From: Lycocorax pyrrhopterus obiensis | Taxonomy: Eukaryota > Chordata > Aves > Passeriformes > Paradisaeidae | DNA: 64,000 nt | NCBI GenBank assembly: GCA_014706295.1 | Contig: JACSVZ010000016.1 | Coordinates: forward strand, 2,275,168 to 2,339,167 | Direction: 5' to 3' | Shown: piece after piece, positions 12,863-26,544 of the stretch | Numbering within the stretch: the first letter of the stretch is position 1 | Layout of the letters: the number at the start of each line of letters is the position of its first letter | Program-made: the position numbers and the translations under genes | Notes under the pieces: model-generated | Database searches by the model: none | Told to the model about the DNA's origin: nothing | Seen by the model: the letters and a program-made list of their open reading frames with translations, nothing else

Positions 12863-15199
12863 GGGTTCAAAAGTCCTTGGACATCATCATATGAATGAAC
12901 TCCAGTATTTTGGAGTCTACTCCCACAGAGTGTTGGTTTCACCCTTCCAGAACCTTTTAAAGTTGGAGCAGACCAGGCTCTCAGCAGGAGTTGGAGACAT
13001 CCAGGATTAGGTTCTGGCCATGGGTGCAATGCCTAAATGGAAACAAGAGAGGAGAAGGGCTGTTTTCCAACTGCAGCTGTGCAGAAGTACAGGCCTGGGA
13101 CCAGAAAAAAAGGGAAATTAATTATTTCTGAAGGACACCAGGCCCCAAAACCCCTCTGGAAATGCTGTACGCAGCCTCAGACTAAATAATACATCGATGA
13201 CATCAGCTGCTTGACTGTGGAGTTCAAAGTCACACACAGGAACATTCCTATGCATAAAAATAACACCCAACCTCTTCCTTGTGCATTATTAATATCAACC
13301 CCCTTGGTTTGCATAACTGCATCCTCCATATGTGTGCATCCACAAATTCAGCTGCAAACATCTCCAGGAAAAATGGCAGGATCGGTGTTTGCTGTCAGCC
13401 TGGAGTGAGGAGTAGCACCCAACTCCAGCAGCCAAAGGAGGAATAAAATTCAGGGTTGTTAAACCCTAATGGAAGCATGCAGGGTTTATATTTGTTTTTA
13501 CACCACTATTTAAATAGTTGAACTGCAGTTAATAAGGCACAAGTAAAGGGAACACATTGAGCTTTACATCATTCTTTCAGGACTTTCACTGATGCCAAGC
13601 AAGGAAGGCACCAGTGATAAACCATGGGAGAGGTGGGAAGTTCTCGATCCTTCCTGTTATGGCTGGGAAAAAAAGGGAGAGGGATGAAGTGTTGGATGTG
13701 GGCAGCTGGGAAGAGTTGGACTCGCCTGATTAACCCCCCAAATAGCCACTGAGGACCCTTTTTAAGGAGCTGCCTCCCCACACAGCAGATTTTTTGTTTG
13801 CTGGATCTACCCAACCCCACAGGAGAACATCCCCAGCCCAGTGCCCCGTGTGCCACACTGGTGGCACCCCCAACGCTCCACGTGGGTGTCACTTTGCAGA
13901 GCAGACACTGCTGGCAAAAGCACTTTGTGTTATCAGCTCGAAGCCACTCTCAGACCCCCCAGCCAGGAGTCTGGCCCTCGTGCTCCAGCCCTTTCCATTC
14001 CCCACCACCCTGTGCCTGTGGCAGGCATCCAAAACTGGCAGCAGCATTCCAGAGGGGGAGCGTCCGCCTGGCTTTTCTGAGAGGGGTTTCATCTGTTCAG
14101 ATGCTTTCCGAGACGTCTTTAGCAGCCCAAACAAGCTTGACTCCCTGGTGTTTCTAGATGTGCCCCAGCGACAATTCCCACTTCCAGCCATTTTTCCCTC
14201 TCTGAGGGTACTGAAGGAGCCTTCTTCATAACTCGATTCTCATACGATCACGTTGATGCTCATAATTTGTGTTGAAACCAATCAATTCTTTGTCCTATTT
14301 GTTATAATCCCTCCTGACACATCCTTCCACCTCTTTCCCTGTCTTCTTCCCGAGTTGCCCTTGAGCAGAGAGGTTTGGGATGCAGAAGCCTGTCCAGCTC
14401 TGGGCAGGACATTCGTGTACAGCCCCACAGAAGTCCCTTGCACCCTGAATTATTTTATGACTGGTATTAAATAAGTCTCAATCTCCGTGTAGCACCATCC
14501 AACGAGAAAAAATAAAGCCATTTTCCCTGCAAGGCCAGAGACTCTGTGTTTTCCCTGCCTCTCCTCCATGATCAATCCCACTTTTTTAATGCTGGGAGCA
14601 TTTCAAGGCACAGGAGAAGCCACCAGCTATAACGAGAACATGCCTGGTGAAGCATCCCCACCTCCCAGCCAGCTGGGAGCCCATGCAGCAGCTAAGCCCT
14701 ATCCAGGGGTTTATGTGGAGCCTTTGTGCTCCATTTAGCTCACAGTGAACCTCCCAAAGGACATTTTCAGGGAGGAAATGCACCGAGAGGTTTGTGTTTG
14801 CGATTCCATGAAGCCCAGGCTCAGGGATCTCACAGCACTACCTGCTACTCCCCATCCAGAGCTTTATTTTCACACCCTCTAAAATGTCAAAAAAATAGCA
14901 TGAGCTTCCACCGCCCATGAAAGAGTTAATCCAAATCACCTGGATGTGAGCAAAAAAATCCACCAAACTCCAAAAAGATCCCAGACATTACTGCAGCTTT
15001 TCTCTTTTCTCTTTCCTCCATCTTCCTCCACCTCCCAAACATTCATTTTGCTCTTCTCTTTGATGGAAGAACGAGCTCAAGCTGAGAAAGGGATAAAATA
15101 AACCCAAATAAAAAAAAAAAATAAAGAAAATAAAAATAAATCCATAACAAACCCCTCTCAAATACTCACCCTTCAAAAGGATAAAATGGTTTCAATTTT

Positions 15200-15990
15200 G
15201 GGCTGTCTCGTTCACTTCCCTCCCCCCTCCCTCCCTAGGTGTATATCCATATCTGTAGATTTAGAGAGGGGTTTTTTTTAGTATTATTATTTAGTTAATA
15301 TGAATTACAGGCCTCAAGCTGCCTCCCCTCTAAACCCAAAATGAAGCAGCTCTCTTTTTTCTCTCTTTTTTTTTTTCCCCCTCTTCTTTCCCCCTCACCA
15401 ACACGATTTACATTCTCAATGTAATGTATTAAAAAGTTGACAGGGCCGAAAGGATTCACATGATGTCGGCTAAGAAACCCAATTTCCATGATGAATTGCC
15501 CGGAGCCCCTGAATCACAAACCATTTTTTCCGCTGCTCAGAAGTTGATTTTTTTTTTTTTTAAATCTTCTTAAAGCTTCTCTCCTAATCTTCGGCTAGAA
15601 GAGATGGGTGAAAGGATTTTTTTTTCTAAACTAAGGAAAGTATTAGCATCTTGGTTGTTGTGCATCAAATTTGAAAATGCAAGGTTAGTAATATTTCAAA
15701 TCGGCTACGGTCCAAGCCACTTGATAAGTGTGCTTGCTGTCTCTGCCTGGCTCTCCCCCCTTCCCAAGTTTCTCTTGGCAGGAGCACAGCGCTACGGCAG
15801 CGGCCGCGTGTGCGAGTGCGTGCCGGGCGTGGGGTGGGGTGCTGGGAAAGGACGGTCACCCCCCACTCCACCTCTCCCCTCCTCTTGCTTTCCACGATTT
15901 CCAGCACAGGAGACCCATCCCCATGATTTGAGACTCGGCAAATCAAGTGGCGCCCAAAAAAAAGCCAAATGCGCCTAATGAGGTTTTCCT
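15200..15990. other. candidate regulatory block
   Basis: Mostly unique sequence with unusual motif density: CACTTGATAAGTG at 15718-15730 (two overlapping NKX2-type half sites, near palindrome), CGGCTAAGAAACCC, AAATCGGCTACGG, and a CpG-rich patch at 15790-15835. Judged by texture only; no alignment was possible. Confidence 0.25.
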
Positions 15991-17827
15991 TTCGGAAATG
16001 AGCGCTGAGCCCTTCCCTGGGTGCTGGGATTGAATCCCGTGCTGGAGCAGCGTGTCCTGCAGGCACGCTGCTGTGAATATTTGTTTTTAAATGAACTCCT
16101 TCCCTCCACGGAGTTCCTGGGAAAAAAAACCTGCAGAGAGGAAACGAGTCATTTTGCCCACTCTAATGAGCTATCCAGCCATTCCCAACAGCAAGGTCTT
16201 TAATGAGATTTCCCTCCCTGCTCCCTGCCTTCCCCAGCATACGAAAAACAGGAGGTGATCAAGGATTGACTCTGTGGATGAAGGGAAGGACAGTTTCTTC
16301 CCTCAGCGCTGCCGCTTCCAAACTGCAGCGTTCCCGTCTCCGTCATTTCTAGAGTGCTCCTGCTGCTTCTCCAGGCAGCAGGAAAACCTTGGCAGCCAGA
16401 GGATGGAAATGCTGCCCAAATGCTTGAGGCTCTCAGGAAATGGCTCACGCCCCTCGTGCCAGATCCAAACCCCAGGAAGATGAAGCAGCACAAACATTAA
16501 GGACTCCCAGCAGCAAGTTCTGCATACAAAGAGCGGGGTCAGGGACAGGGCTGGCACAGCAAGGCTTTCCCAGGGAATGCGTTGCATTTTTCCCCTTTAT
16601 GGTCCAAGACAAAAGGGATTTGAGGGACACTCAGGATACTGTTGAGATCTAGTAGAGGCCATCCCCTCACGCCTGGCTTAGCAGAACAGTAGCTCACAAA
16701 GGCAGACCAGGAATTTATCCAGAAGACCCAGCACAGACCTGGGCTGACCGTCCAGGGCCATCAGAGCCAGCAGCTTAAATACACACAAAGGAACATGTCC
16801 TGCTCTCCATCATCAATTTGCTCCCTTCCTAGAGTCTCCTTGCATCAGAAGAGATCCCAAAGTCCCCTACCTTTGGGATACAAAGGTGTTATAAACCTGC
16901 TCCTGCAGGGCTGTCTCACTTTGGCCACAGCTCTCCACACCTTCCTCCCGCTGCATTCTCAACCTCTTTTAGCTCTTCTCCTACATGCCTAAAGGCAAGG
17001 AGTCAATTGTAATCCATCATTTTGCATATAAATTTCTCTCCCCGTGGAATAAAAAATGCCTCTGCTCTGCCAGAAAAGAAGCTGCCTCAAATGCCAGGTT
17101 TTTCTTACGGGGAGTGGTTCTGTTATGGTGTTATTGGCAGGGAGGTGCTGGAATGGGGTGAGTCTCATGACCTTGGTAGAGCTGCCACACGAGCCTCCCT
17201 ACCTCTGGGTCACAATTAGTCTTTCTCAGAACTGATTGCACCAGCCTATTTCATTTTTACTCATAAAATCCCTCCCTGGTCACCTCCAAGTCGGGATCAG
17301 CTCTGGGAGCAAAGCCAGAATCTCAGGTGGTCGCCATCCGCACACAGAGGCCTCAGGGCATCACAGATTTGCTGCAGGTATTGGAAAAAAGTCTGAGGAC
17401 ATGAGAGAGGCCATGGTGGCCTCTGGGATCCATCTGCAGTTGAGCAGGAGGGATTGGAATCAATGACCTTGGAGACCTCTGCTCATCACATGGGACCCGC
17501 GAGTTGAGGAGCTGGAGAAGGAATGTGCAGCGATTCCCGTGTGCCAAGAGCACGGCCTCAGATCCTGCAGCTCCTTATCAGCTGTTCTCCCACTTGCCCC
17601 GTGGATTTACTTTCCAAGGTGCTCCTCTCCCTTCAAATACCAGCCTTCCTCATGAGGAAAAACATCTCCTTTTCTCCCAAATCCAGCCTCCGTATTTCAG
17701 CACCCATTTCCACCCTTCAGCACCCAAATGCCTGAGTTTTGGAGGTTGATTCCTAGAGTATGCTGACAAGACTCTGGACTGAGGCACCCTGGAGCCTCAA
17801 GCAAGCCCAGTTTTCTTTGCCAGAGCC

Positions 17828-17872
17828 AATGGTTGGACTCAATGATCTTAGAGGGGGTTTCCAGTCTCTGTG
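17828..17872 (+). mobile_element. CR1 terminal scrap
   Basis: ATGGTTGGACTCAATGATCT is the CR1 region just before the 3' end, second subfamily. Confidence 0.6.
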
Positions 17873-19111
17873 GGTCTCTGTTGGTCTCATGCAGAGCTGT
17901 AGGATCTGTGCCCAGCAATTGACTCAGCCTCCTTCCCTGGTGCCAGCATTACAGGGAGGTGATCCTGAGGATTAGGTCCCAAAGGTAACCCTGATATTCC
18001 TTTCTTCCAGGGACAGAAGCTGATTTTAATGCACAGCTGCCCAGATGTTGGGCAGATCTTCAACTCAGGAGCATCATGAGCAATTCCAGCCCTTACAGGT
18101 TTAGGAAAACACAGGAATTCAGCAACCAGGCTTAGGAACTGATCAAGCTGAGCTCCACTCCTGCAATCGTGACACTTCCCTGGATTTAGCACCAGGAACA
18201 TGTTTATGAAGCAGCAGCAGGAGAGCGATGACCCCCTAAGCATCTCCAGGAGCTAATCCAGTCTCCTCGGGCTGATGAAGGCCCCCTCCTGTGCCCTGAG
18301 CTCTCAATCCTGCACAATTCTGCCTCACAGAGGGTTTGGGAGAGACTCCATATCCCACTGCCCTCTCCTGCTCCCAGCACAGAGCTCACAGCCACCCCCA
18401 CACCCAGACGAGGGCATGACAGAGCTGATGCACATCACACCAAGATGATGCAGAGGCTGAGCTTGAGAGGACTGTCAGGACACCTAGGGAAGGTGAGAAA
18501 CATCACCTGTGGTTGCTGGAGCACGGCAGAGCCCATACACTGAAAGCATTTTATTGGGAGTCATGAGGCCTGTGTAACTTGGGGAGTTTTCCTGTGTATT
18601 CCAAGGGCTTGAGCAAATTATAACAGGCAAAAAAAAGCTCAGAGAACTGATGCAAATGAAGCCACCAAGACTCCAGTTACAGCAGGGAGAAGTATGGAAG
18701 CGTTTTTCTTAAATGTAGTGTGTACTGCCATCTTTCAGGGAAACTGTGCCTCCCACTATCCCAAGAGCCAAGCAGGTAAATGCACATTCCCAGCACCCTG
18801 ATAAGCTACAGAATCTTTTCAGGACACTTTTTCCTCTGTAGCTGAAACACGTTCTGGAATTTTTATTATTTGCCTTCACCAAATCCATGGAAGCTCTTAA
18901 AAAACAGCACATCATTCCCTTTGTCCTTCTCCAGACAAGGCCACGGAACTCAAATGGCCTCTGCTCCCCATGGGATGCCACCAGAAGCATCACATTTTGC
19001 ATGATGCATTCACAAAAAGCAGCTGGATCATGGAAGCACGAGTGAAGCCATGTCCATGGGAGAAGTCAGGTCTCTCCATGTTTCAAACTAAATAAGAGAT
19101 ATTTGGATTGG

Positions 19112-19335
19112 ATATTGGGAAGGAATTCCTCCCTGTGAGGGTGGGGAGGCCCTGGCACAGGGTGCCCAGTGAAGCTGTGGCTGCCCCATCCCTGGAAGTG
19201 TCCAAGGCCAGGCTGGACAGGGCTTGGAGCAACCTGGGACAGTGGGAGGTGTCCCTGCCCATGGCAGGGGGGTGGAATGGAATGGGATGATTTTTAAGGT
19301 CCCTTCCAACCCAAGCCATTTCATGATTTTATGGT
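19112..19335 (+). mobile_element. CR1 3' fragment
   Basis: GATATTGGGAAGGAATTCCT to CCTTCCAACCCAAGCCATTT and TTTTATGG. Confidence 0.92.
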
Positions 19336-20339
19336 TGGATGTCCAGCTCGGAATTTGCTTCACACTCAAGCTTTAAATTTAGCTGCTTTCAGAGCATGCC
19401 CCATCTGGATTATGCTTTTCATCCATGAACTTCACAATAGTGGAAAGGCTGACAACCAGCAAGTCACACGCAGCAGGGTCATTCCAGTGAGGTTGCATCT
19501 GTACCACACAGCAGGAAGCTCCACTGCTGTCCAAGGCGGGATGAGCTGAGAGCCAAGGATGATCCCAGCACAAGCAGTGCCCTCACCAGCCATGGCACAG
19601 CCCCTCAGCACCACAGAGCCCACCCAGTGCTGGCAACGGGCTCCACCAGCAGCCCCTGACACAAGGGGCTGGACCAGTCCAAGGCCCATCCCAAGAGACC
19701 CCTCAATAGATGAGGCAAAGACAAGCCAAACACAACAGACATTCCAGACGTACCCAGGAGAAAGGCAAGACTGGAGACAAACACAGTTGCAGCAGGGCCT
19801 GTGCCAGGAGCATACACCCAAGTCTGGGCTTAAATGGAGTTCCTGAGCCCATGGGCAGCTGGGTGTGTGTGGGGCAGGGTCCCAGGTGAACCTGCTCAGG
19901 GCAGTCAAGAGGCATCAGCACACTCAGGGCTCTGGCTTTATGCCAGGGCTGTCCACAATACCAGAGGTGGATCCCTTTTAAACAGCTTCTAAATCTACAA
20001 AAATGCACAGAGAGCATTGAAAAGTCTGTATTTCTTATAAAAAACACACCTAGGCACTGAGAAGTTGGAAGATCATCCTGCTTCAAAGCATGGAACAGAA
20101 ATGCCTCGTCCTTCCCGGGAGCCCAGGATCCCTCCCCAGCTTCTTGCCCTCCTTCCTATGAAGGACAGAAAGACAAGGCAGGAAGATGTTTCCCAGCTCA
20201 GCCTCGGGCTGCTGGGGGAGAACCAGGAGCCTCAGCCTCCTGTCCAGCCGTGCTGGCCAGGCAGAGCTCCCTGGGTGCTCCAGGACCGCAGGCAGCTGCC
20301 GGTGACTACAAAGACAGCAGCAGCCTCCAGTGGCCAGCT
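19336..20339. other. intergenic, no gene seen
   Basis: Unique sequence between a CR1 copy and the 37-bp minisatellite; nothing recognised. Confidence 0.6.
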
Positions 20340-21110
20340 GGCAAACGACACCAGCGTGGCCAGTGCTCCACACAAATGCCAGCGTGGCCTCATGGCCAAT
20401 GTCCCATGGGCAGCACCAGTGTGGTTTCATCCCCAGTGTCCCACGGCCAACACCACTGTGGCCTTGTGTCCAATGTCCCACAGCCAGCACCAGTGTGGCC
20501 TTATGGCCAGCGTGGTTTCGTCCTCAACGCCCCACAGCCGACACCAATGTGGTCTTGTGTCCAGTTGTCTCACAGCAAAGACCGGTGTGGCCTCACACCC
20601 AGCACTCGTGTCCGAGGTCCCGTGGCCAACACCAACGTGGCCTTGTGTCCAATGTCCTATGGCCAATGCCAGCGTGGTTTCACCCTCAATGTCCCACTGC
20701 CAGCACCGCTGTGGCTTCATGTCCAATGTCCCACGGCCAACGCCAGTGTGGCTTCATGCCCGATGTCCCACAGCCATCGATATCAAGGTCTCATGTCCAG
20801 CATTCCATGAAAATGCCAGTGTGGCCTCACGTCTGATCACCCACAGCCAGCATCAGTGTAGCCTCACACATGGCATCACACAGCAAACACCAGCGTGCTT
20901 TCATCCCCAGTGTCCCATGGGGATGAAACTTCCAGTTTGGCCTCACATCCAATGTCCCAAGGCCACTATCAGTGTGGCCTCGTGTCCAACACTCCCTGGT
21001 GAACACCAGCGTGGCCCCATTCCTGGCATCCCACAGCAAACACCACCGTGGCCTCGCACCCCAAGTCCCACGGCAAACACAAGTGTGGCTGTGCACCCCG
21101 TGCCCTCCAT
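20340..21110. repeat. 37-bp minisatellite, about 21 degenerate copies
   Basis: TGTGG recurs about every 37 bp in units like TGTGGCCTTGTGTCCAATGT followed by CCCACAGCCAGCACCAG. Units are 10-25% diverged with some length variants, so the array is old compared with the CRYGS VNTR. A 382-codon frame across it (20065-21213) results from the lack of stop triplets in the unit, not from a gene. Confidence 0.93.
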
Positions 21111-21194
21111 GTGGCATGTCCCCACCATCCCCTCCTTCAGATCCAAGCCCACAGGGGCTCACAGCTGGCCCAAAGCCACAAAGGTATCAATCAT

Positions 21195-21500
21195 TGAATC
21201 ATGGAATCACTAAAGTTGGAAAAGCCCTCTGAGATCATCATCTCCAACTGTTCCTTCAGCACTGCCAAAGCCACCGCTGACCCATGTCCCCAAGTGCCAC
21301 ATCCACAGGGCTTTTAAATCCCTCCAGGATTGGTGGGAACTCCACCACTGCCCTGGGCTAATATGCCAGGGCTGGACAGCCCTTCTGGTGACGAGTTTTT
21401 CCCAACTAACCAATCCAAACCTCCCCTAGTGCAACCTGAGGCCTTTTCCTCTTGTCCTGTCACTTTTCTCTGGGAGAAGAGACCAACACCCCAATGAAAC
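21195..21500 (-). mobile_element. CR1 fragment, second subfamily
   Basis: AAGTTGGAAAAGCCCTCTGA, CAAGTGCCACATCCACAGGG and GCAACCTGAGGCCTTTTCCT on the plus strand, in the expected order. Confidence 0.9.
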
Positions 21501-22540
21501 CCTTTTTACCAAAAAGGCAGCTTTTTATGATGAAAGATGACTCCCAGTCCTCAGTGCCACCGTGTCACCAAGGCCCTCAGTGATCTCATGGCATTGCTAT
21601 TCCTGCTCCAGGTTCCCAGGTCCTCACCTTGGTTTTCCTTCTCTGCTGCACAGGGAACATCTTGCAGAGGAGGAGCCCACGCAGGTGCCTGGACAAGCTG
21701 CAAAAGAGGAGTGGATGAGCTGTTTTCTTGTTGTCTGCTTTCCCTGAGTCCTTTGAAATAATCACAAACACAGCAATTATTGCAAAGATAAAATGCCAAG
21801 GATTACAGAATCCTCACAGGCAAAGCTCCCCATCAATTAACTAAACCAAGACTTGCTGTAAAATATAATCCACTACAGGAAGCCACAGCAAGAGACAATT
21901 AAAAAAATTTTTTAAAAGGCACAACAAATAAATATTTGTGGAAGAAACAGATGGGAAGGAGAGAGGAAAGATTGTTTTCAGAGATCAGTATCATTTTGGG
22001 TGGTTGTATGTCACATGAAAGCACCAAAAATATCTCAGCGTGGAGCAAGCCAAGGCACAGCGTGAGGTTTCAGATGTAACTGAGGGACTTTGGGGTGTCA
22101 TGAGTTTCGGGGTAACACACACAAAAAATGTGGGTCAGGGTTTTTAAAAGTAGTGCATAGAATTGGGGTACTCAGTCCAGTTTAGGGACGCATCCTGGTG
22201 TTTTATCCTCTCCTCAGTCCCCGTGTCAGCGCAAACCGCGCTTCTCTCCGGGGAGAGCTGAGTCTGGGGGATGGTGGAGGGGCTCCTCCCCAGCCCCCCT
22301 GCTCTGCCATCAGGAACTGATTATTGCAGTCAGATGAAGTTTCTCCCAGTTCAGCCACATTTCTCCCAATATCACCATCCCCTTGGAACCAAATGAGCTG
22401 CCAACCTCTCCAGTGCACTCCATCTGGGAGCAGGGGAAGCAGCACCCAAACCTCCTGCAGCAACCACAGGCTGAGTAATTAATTACTATTTTAATTAAAG
22501 TTTTGCCTTGTGACTCTAGTCAGGAATCGAACATCAATAT
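21501..22540. other. intergenic, no gene seen
   Basis: Nothing recognised apart from a short AT run near 21900. Confidence 0.6.
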
Positions 22541-22690
22541 CATGGAATCAGAGAATCATGGAATGGCCTGGGTTGGAAGGGACATCAAAGCCCACCTCAT
22601 CCCACCCCCTACAATGGGCAGGGACACCTTTCACTATCCCAGGTTGCTCCAAGCCCCGTCCAACCTGGCCTTGGACACTTCCACGGGGAG
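22541..22690 (-). mobile_element. CR1 3' fragment
   Basis: ATCATGGAATGGCCTGGGTT to GGCCTTGGACACTTCCACGG. Confidence 0.9.
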
Positions 22691-24177
22691 ATGCCAACAT
22701 GAAGTGAACACGAGCCCTTCTGGGGAGCCCAAAACCAACACACCTGGCAGTGGTGGGCACTGGTGAGGACCACGAGGCTTTGGAGACACATCCACCAAAA
22801 GCTGTGGGCTCCCGTGACACTTGGGATGGCACCTGTATGGAAGCCAGCCAGGGTGGATGTGCCACACGGCCTCAGCACCAGGCTGGCCACCTGGAATAAG
22901 GATAACCGGCCCATGTGTGACCAGATTTGGGGTTATGGCTCAGATGAGGCTCTCGTTTCTCTTTCTTCTCCGTTTCTCTCTCCTCTGCCGGGTGTTGCAC
23001 CACGTGTGCTTTCTTCCTACACCCACGTACAGCGCCGAGCACAAAAACCCTCAATGCTGGGAGCACCAGGAGAGCCCTGGGCTCTCCAGCCAGTTACAGC
23101 AGCATCCCAAACCTCCTCCTCTGCTTTGCCCTCCTTTGGAAACCCCAAGCTCTGCTCCTGCAGCACAGACAAACCATAAGAGACAATCAAAAAGGTGAAT
23201 AAAAAGTTGGAAATGTTCTTAAATGACAGCTCGGGCTGGAAATGTGAGCCTTCTGTTTGTTTTTCTTTGTAACCCGCCCTGAATATCCCTGCTAATTTTC
23301 TGACTATTGCTGGAGTGTACAGAAGAATTGCTGATGACACATTTTCCTAACACACACATTACACAAAAGGAGATTATATATTAGCCTCTTTTAGAGACTA
23401 TAAAATCAGATTCATCCTAACGAAACAGCAAATAAAAAGGGGTTTCCCTTTTCTTCCTCAATCTCTTGGCATTTTTCCTCCTGTGGTTTTATTCCTCTCC
23501 TCCCCCTCTCCTCTTTCTCCCCCGTTATCTGTGTTTCCTGCTCATTCCAACTTGATGACATGTTGCTGGGACAACTAAGTCTCATAACCTTCTTAACTTT
23601 GCCATTGTTACTGCCTGGAGTGTATTTAGGAGGAGTGTTTTAATTTCTTTTCCCATGCGCAGCGCCTGCCCCGTCAGAAGATATTAGAAATGGGAAAGGG
23701 GGCAGTGGGGGGGGGGGGGACGGAAGCTTTTCTTCTTTAAATGTCTGCTATTCAAATCACCTCTTTTTTTATTTCCTTTAAACCCATCATTTGTATGCTG
23801 TAGGTCGCTACTTTAAAACCCTGCTCGCTGTTGCTGAAAGGATCACCCGTATAATGATGTCATCCATATTCAGCTGGAATCTTGGCGCCGCTGGAGCCCA
23901 GCGCTTCCCTCCTCTCCCGCTGGAAGCTCAGCCGCGGGCTCCCCACCGCTCCGCGCTCACCCGAAATTTCCCAGTGGGAATGAGCGGGCTCGGAGGGGGA
24001 TCGGGGAGGAAGGGGGTCCTGGGCGGGAGGTGCATCAGGCACGTAGAAAGACGCCGTGATGGACAGATTACAGAGCAGGAAGCGGCAAAAACACCTGGTT
24101 TGGAGACCATTCTGGTGGAAGGTCCTTCCTTGGGGTCCTGGAAGGTCCATCCCATGCTGTCACAGACACCGCAGGAG
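22691..24177. other. intergenic with candidate regulatory block
   Basis: Contains a 13-bp G-run at about 23708 and, at about 23570-24050, a repeat-free stretch with ATGATGTCATCC (CRE/ATF-like) and a CpG-rich patch (23925-24055). Confidence 0.5.
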
Positions 24178-24561
24178 AGAGAGCTGGCAGTGTTCACCTG
24201 GAGAAGGGAAGGCTCCAAGGAGACCTCAGAGCCCCTTCCAGGGCCTAAAGGGGCTCCAGGAGAGCTGGAGAGGGACTTTGCACAAGGGCCTGGAGTGACA
24301 AGGCAAGGGGGAATGGCTTCCCACTGCCAGAGGGCAGGGTTAGATGGGATATTGGGAAGGAATTCTTGGCTGTTAAGGTGGAGAGGCCCCGGCACAGGGT
24401 GCCCAGAGAAGCTGTGGCTGCTCCATCCCTGGAAGTGTCCAAAGCTAGGTTGGATGGGGCTTGGAGCAACCTGGGTTAGAGGAAGGTGTCCCTGCCCATG
24501 GCAGGACATGGAATGAGATAAGTTTTAAGGTCCCAACCCAAATCATTATGAGATTCCATGA
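24178..24561 (+). mobile_element. CR1, about 380 bp of 3' end
   Basis: From GTTCACCTGGAGAAGGGAAG through TTAGATGGGATATTGGGAAG to GATTCCATGA. Confidence 0.92.
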
Positions 24562-24749
24562 CTGGGTCTGTCCTGGCTGTCCCAGCCCTGCCAGCCTGGG
24601 AAGAGCCAGGTTTCACACATGGAGCAATATCCCAAGCCCACCTGGATGCCCCCTGCCCACTCCAGCTTGTCTTTATTAAAATCCTAATTTGTACACATGT
24701 TGTGCACAAAATCCCCCAGCCCTTTCCATGTCAGCCCTGATGTTTCCCT

Positions 24750-24930
24750 GACACACTCATTGTACCTGGATCAATGCTCTGTTAGCAACTAATTGATCTT
24801 TTATTAACATATAATAACTTACTTATTAAATAGAAATTAAAGACTTAATTGCAACACTTAATCTAGAGTGGCTCAGTATATCACCCTCATAAGCATAATG
24901 TATGATTTAATTAATTGGCAGAGCTGATAA
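24750..24930. other. TAAT-rich candidate regulatory block
   Basis: Very AT-rich unique sequence with at least eight TAAT/ATTA homeodomain cores (CAACTAATTGATC, TTAATTAATTGG). No repeat family matched. Confidence 0.3.
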
Positions 24931-26544
24931 TAGCATGTCATCTGTCACCAGTTCTCCTGACCTGGGAGCTCGTTGCAGCCTGAGGTGTTTGCCACGGATG
25001 CAAATATGGGGCTCTCCCAGGAATGGCACCGCGGGATTCGGGATGTTCTGGCTCAGTACGCCCGGCACAGACACCTGCAGTGATCCCCATCCTACCAAAA
25101 TGCACTCAGAGAATGTGGCCACTGGCCAGGATCGATCATAAATCCGTTCTGAAGTTTATCTGTGGAGAAGGAAAGGCTGATGGGATGGACCAGCTCATCC
25201 CAGTCCTCCCCAGTGCTGCCGGAGGAGCATACAAGAATATGGTTGTGCTGCCTCTCTCCTCCCTCCAAGCAGAGATTTCTCTCCAAAAACAGGATTCAGG
25301 CAGCATCCCCCAGGTGGGGAGGTGGCCCCACATTCCTTGGACCAACTAAACAGGGATTTATTTTCCCACTGGTCACTGTTCCTTCTGTGCCGGCTAAAAT
25401 TTGGGTCCATGCACCATTTTTCACAGCCAGGCACTTACATCCTGCTCCCCCTTCCCCATCACCGTCTCCCAGCAATAAAGAATTTCATTTTAAAAACTGA
25501 AAGATTTAATTTAAAAATACAAAATGGCAAAGGGAGGGTTTTTTAAATAAAAAAATAAAGGTAAAGAGATGATGGTTGGAACAAAATGTTCTAGAAGAAA
25601 GCTGTTCCCTTGGGGTTTCTTTTCTTTAAGCTTTGCATATTACAATTTGAAATTTTTGTAAAGAGATCCCCATTTTATATTCACACTGGTAGCCTGAATT
25701 TAAATATCTCTCTCACCTGAGATTAATACAGGCTTCACCCTGAATTACTTCCCAGCTCTGAAGTACAGCTCTGGAGAGCTCAACTCTCCACAAATTCACT
25801 TCTCTTTTAGAAGCATAAAAGCTTATGAAATATATGAAATATTAAAATAGCATGTGTGCCGGGGCAGAGAGGGGGAAGGGAAGGCTGGGTCAGTGCAGGG
25901 GGGCTCCTTTGATATGAAAACACACTTTTCCCTCAAATGAAACCACGGATCTGTGAGCGCAGGACAAGAGCCCCATGAAACACTGGAGGCAAAGACTTCA
26001 GCCCACAGGATGATGCTTTTCTTTTTTTTATTTAATTATTAAGCCCTGCAATCCACGTTGTGTGGGGCAGAAATCATCATTCCCCTCTGCAATAGAAAAT
26101 ATCAAGTTTCCCTGGAGCCAAACAAAGTATTCCCTGCAAACCAGGTTATAAACAAAGTTGTAAATGCTGGCTCCTTGTCAGGCCAACTCGATAATAACCA
26201 AATCCACCTGATGGGGGGAAAATACCTTGTTTGGATGCTGAGCACCCATTAGCTGATTGCCACAGAAACCCAGCAGTTTACAGAAGGATTTAACCCCTGA
26301 GGAGCTGTCAGGCTGGTGGGAGAGGCTGGCTGGCACAGCAGCAGGGTGGGCAGGGCAGGGGGACATCCCGGTGCGCCCACATGGATCCCCTCTCCTCCCG
26401 GGCTGCGGCATTCCCTGTCTGCTGTCCCGGTTTTACTGACTGGAGGATGCTGGTGCTGCAGAAACCAGCACCCTGCTCACCCCGGGTTTGCTTTCATCCT
26501 CTGCATCTACAAAGAAATCAACTCCATCAAATTTGGAGTCAGAT
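24931..26544. other. intergenic, no gene seen
   Basis: Unique sequence with AT-rich parts (25480-25560, 25600-25860). Nothing else recognised. Confidence 0.6.

Larger units (their letters stand above)
12863..19111. other. 6.2-kb intergenic stretch with candidate regulatory block
   Basis: No gene supported. It contains a short CR1 piece (17828-17872), A-rich (15105-15145) and T/C-rich (15350-15395) runs and a repeat-poor block at about 15200-15990. Confidence 0.65.

Noticed and set aside
20065..21213. 382-codon plus-strand frame
   Set aside because: Produced by the 37-bp minisatellite; the peptide changes register from unit to unit.
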